NCBI RefSeq assembly: GCF_021404545.1
Contig: NZ_JAAWWD010000017.1
Coordinates: 1-33,847, forward strand
Direction of reading: 5' to 3'
DNA length: 33,847 bases
Source of the DNA: Aestuariivita sp.
Lineage (GTDB): Bacteria; Pseudomonadota; Alphaproteobacteria; Rhodobacterales; Rhodobacteraceae
The notes beneath the pieces were generated by a model. It was not told where the DNA came from and did no database searches. It saw only the letters and a program-made list of their open reading frames with translations. Positions 31,745 through 33,847 of this stretch are shown piece by piece. The number at the start of each line of letters is the position of its first letter. Position 1 is the stretch's first letter. A program made the translations under genes and the position numbers.

Positions 31745-32538
31745 AACCGGGCCTGTTTTCACATTTCAACCAGATCGGCGCATGGGTATTGCTGCTGTTT
31801 CTTGTCACGCCCGCGTTGATCGCCATCCCCGTATCGCTGACGCCGAAACGCTTCCTATCGATGCCCGAGGGCACGTTTTCGTTGCGGCACTTTCAGAAAC
31901 TCTTCACCAGTGAGGAATGGCTGTCGAGCTTCTTTCAAAGCGGTGTGATCGCGGTCTCGACATCCTTGCTGGCCACTCTGCTTGGCACGCTCTGCGCCAT
32001 CGGGCTCTGGCGCGTGTCGTCAAGATACAGCGAATTGGTGCGGGCGCTGCTGCTGCTGCCGTTGATCATCCCTCAGATCATTTCGGCGATGGCGTTCTAT
32101 CGGCTTTGGATTCCGATGGGGTTGCTTGACAGCTATGCGGGCCTGATCCTGGCTCACACGATCCTGGCCGCGCCAATGGTGCTGATCACTGTCAGCGCAT
32201 CACTTGCTACGTTTGACCCAAGGCTGGAACAGGCATCTAAGAACCTTGGTGCCTCGAACTGGACAACCATGCGTCGTGTGATCCTGCCGTCGATCAAACC
32301 GGGGGTCTTTGCCGGGGCACTCTTTGCTTTCATCCTCAGTTGGGATGAGATCGTGGTCACGCTCTTCATTTCGAAGTTCAACGTCTACACCCTGCCGCGC
32401 CGCATGTGGAACGGCATCCGCGAGAACACCGACCCGACGGTTGCAGCCGCAGCCGTGGTCCTGATTGCTATCACCCTGATTGCCTTTGTCATTTCCGCAA
32501 TCCTGTCGCGCCGGAATGCCAAAGCCGAAGCTGAATGA
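31741..32538 (+). CDS. PotC-like ABC permease (importer 2)
   Basis: The 265-residue membrane subunit starts with ATG 31741 inside the ATGA overlap. The same frame is open upstream to 30928, but that part is the first permease read out of frame. It has the VSLTPKRFLSMP motif after helix 1, membrane segments such as ALLLLPLIIPQIISAMAFYRL, and the EAA loop FDPRLEQASKNLGASNWTTMRRVILP (about 160-185). The ISKFNVYTLPRRMWNGIR segment is typical of PotC relatives. Its stop overlaps the acyl-CoA dehydrogenase start (32535-32538), so that enzyme belongs to the same operon. Confidence 0.92.
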   Translation: MKPGLFSHFNQIGAWVLLLFLVTPALIAIPVSLTPKRFLSMPEGTFSLRHFQKLFTSEEWLSSFFQSGVIAVSTSLLATLLGTLCAIGLWRVSSRYSELVRALLLLPLIIPQIISAMAFYRLWIPMGLLDSYAGLILAHTILAAPMVLITVSASLATFDPRLEQASKNLGASNWTTMRRVILPSIKPGVFAGALFAFILSWDEIVVTLFISKFNVYTLPRRMWNGIRENTDPTVAAAAVVLIAITLIAFVISAILSRRNAKAEAE

Positions 32539-33632
32539 GCGAGGCGCAGATGAATATCGAAACCAGCCATGAAACCGACCTTCTGGTCAGCACGGTCCGC
32601 CGCTTTGTCGAGACTGAAATGTACCCTCACGAAGAAGAGGTGGATCGTCTGGGCTATGTCCCCGAGGAGATCGGCCGCCAGATCGAAGCCAAAGCGCATG
32701 AGCTGGGTCTGTTCGCCTGCAACCTGCCCGAAGACGTTGGCGGGGGCGGTCTCGGCTATGGTCCGATGTCGCTGATTGAACGCGAGTATGGCAAGACGTC
32801 CCACGCTCTGCAAAGCTGGGCCGCGCGACCGACCGAGTTGCTGATGGCCTGTGACGGCGTGCAGCGCGAGGAGTATCTGCTGCCGGCCGTGCGCGGTGAA
32901 AAGCGCGAGCTTTTTGCCCTGACCGAACCCGATGCCGGGTCCGACGTTATGGGGATGAAAACCAATGCGCGGCGCGACGGCGACGACTGGATTCTCAACG
33001 GATCCAAGCATTTCATCTCTGGTCCCTGCATGCCCGATTTCGCTATCGTCTTCGCGGCCACCGGTGAGGACGAGACCCCGCGCGGGCCGCGCAAGCGGGT
33101 CACGGCCTTTCTTGTCGACATTGGGACCAAAGGCTTTGACTGTCGCGAAGGCACGAAATGCGTCAGCTATCGGGGCTATAAGACGTTTGAATTGCACTTC
33201 GACAACGTACGCCTGGGCGCGGGTCAACTCTTGGGCGAAGAAGGCCGGGGCCTCGAGCTGTCGGGCAAATGGCTGGGCATGGGGCGCATCTGGGTTGGGG
33301 CGACCTGCTGCGGGAAGGCAGAGCGTATCCTGGAGATGGCAACCGACTGGGCCGCGTCGCGCAAACAGTTCGGCAAACCCATCGGCAGCTTTCAGGCCAC
33401 CGGGTTCCGTCTGGCCGATGGCGCAATCCAGCTGCGGGCTGCGGATCTGATGGTCAAAGATGCCGTCGCCCGCGCCGAACAGGGCATGATGCGCGATGCA
33501 GATGCAGCGATGATCAAGGTGTTCTGTTCGGAAATGCTGGGAAAGATCGCGGACGATGCGGTGCAGATCTATGGTGGCATGGGATTGATGGAAGAGATGC
33601 CGATCCAACGCTTCTGGCGCGATAGCCGCCTA
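32535..33632 (+). pseudogene. Acyl-CoA dehydrogenase, C-terminus cut off by an insertion sequence
   Basis: 366 codons of an FAD-dependent acyl-CoA dehydrogenase are intact: ALTEPDAGSDVMGMKTNARR (flavin contact), NGSKHFISG, SRKQFGKPIGSFQ, and IYGGMGLMEEMPIQRFWRDSRL. At codon 366 (CTA) the IS sequence begins and the frame runs on as unrelated residues to a stop at 33797. Relatives are usually 380-395 residues and continue with a WDGTSEIQ-like segment that, in MCAD-type enzymes, contains the catalytic Glu; that part is missing. The enzyme would introduce an enoyl bond into a CoA ester, upstream of the CaiD-like hydratase. It overlaps the preceding permease by ATGA. The product is probably inactive. 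Confidence 0.8.
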
Positions 33633-33847
33633 GGGTCTGTTGAGATTCACTTTGAGTTGAGCAGTGCTGCGCAAGCGTTGATGATTGCTGCGAAGCTGAG
33701 GTCGGTTTTGTCGGTTCGCAAGGCGATCCGTCGGAAGTCTTTCAGATCGCAAAAGAAATTCTCGACCAGATGTCGCCATTTGTACATTTCCTCATAAATG
33801 TGCAACGGGCCCTTGGGCTGCGGCCCCTGGGAAATGCAGAGCGGGTA
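33633..33847 (-). mobile_element. IS5-family (IS427-like) insertion sequence, one end
   Basis: The element starts at about 33633 with GGGTCTGTTGAGATTCAC right after the dehydrogenase codon CTA. The junction CTAG fits the TA-duplicating, CTAG-preferring insertion known for IS427-like elements. The transposase reads out of the window on the minus strand, so only its end is visible. The other terminus and the expected continuation of the dehydrogenase gene lie beyond base 33847. Confidence 0.75.
33647..33847 (-). CDS. IS5-family transposase, C-terminal part (partial at window edge)
   Basis: 66 codons open at the window edge and end at TGA (33647-33649). The sequence YKWRHLVENFFCDLKDFRRIALR, then TDKTDLSFAAIINACAAL, is the end of an IS427-group DDE transposase; the Glu of HLVEN should be the final DDE acid. 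It is different from the IS903-like transposase at the left edge. Confidence 0.85.
   Translation of the reverse strand, partial: YPLCISQGPQPKGPLHIYEEMYKWRHLVENFFCDLKDFRRIALRTDKTDLSFAAIINACAALLNSK

Overview
The window looks like accessory DNA of a marine alphaproteobacterium of the Rhodobacteraceae (Roseobacter group). The reasons are high GC content, family-level resemblance of most proteins, dense operons joined by ATGA or TGATG overlaps, and IS5- and IS3-type insertion sequences. No rRNA, tRNA or CRISPR array was seen. The placement is inference from protein character, not from a marker gene.

Layout. (1) 1-5850 is a mobile-element graveyard. It holds the right end of an IS5-family (IS903-like) element, a gene fusing an AbiEi-like DNA-binding domain to a Fic domain behind four 24-bp-phased repeats, a TIR-domain gene broken by an amber codon, and two pieces of one IS3-type element. 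Between the IS3 pieces lie decayed DUF1403 and FAD-hydroxylase genes. (2) 5850-12445 (minus) is an operon of M20 amidohydrolase, guanidino deiminase-like protein, N-carbamoyl hydrolase, GabT and GabD. A LysR regulator (12586-13476) is divergent from it, followed by a PotABCD-like ABC importer (13577-17873). One composite motif occurs in both intergenic regions flanking lysR. (3) 18213-22134 (minus) carries a DUF1185 protein, a class III CoA-transferase read into a flavin reductase, an alpha/beta hydrolase and a RidA protein. (4) 22279-26593 (plus) carries an aldehyde dehydrogenase, a luciferase-like flavin oxygenase, a CaiD-like hydratase and a carnitine-dehydrogenase-like protein. (5) A GlxA/CdhR-type AraC regulator (minus) is divergent from a plus operon of a dehydrocarnitine-type BKACE enzyme, a second PotABCD-like importer and an acyl-CoA dehydrogenase. 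The last gene is cut by an IS5-family element at the right edge.

How the genes may work together. The left catabolic unit can be read as guanidino acid -> ureido acid -> amine -> semialdehyde -> dicarboxylate, for example 4-guanidinobutyrate -> 4-ureidobutyrate -> GABA -> succinate semialdehyde -> succinate. The right unit mixes a two-component flavin oxygenase, RidA, hydrolase and ALDH (families also seen in the Rut and trigonelline/Tgn pathways) with CoA-transferase, CaiD-like hydratase, carnitine dehydrogenase and BKACE (carnitine/gamma-butyrobetaine families). The CoA-transferase/flavin-reductase fusion ties the two halves. I infer one uncharacterised route for a quaternary or N-heterocyclic nitrogen compound.

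Sequence quality. Several breaks are single-base indels in otherwise intact genes (about 20466 and 28733), and one permease contains a 365-bp imperfect duplication whose removal restores the frame. These look more like draft-assembly errors than decay, unlike the truly degenerate genes in 2074-5480.
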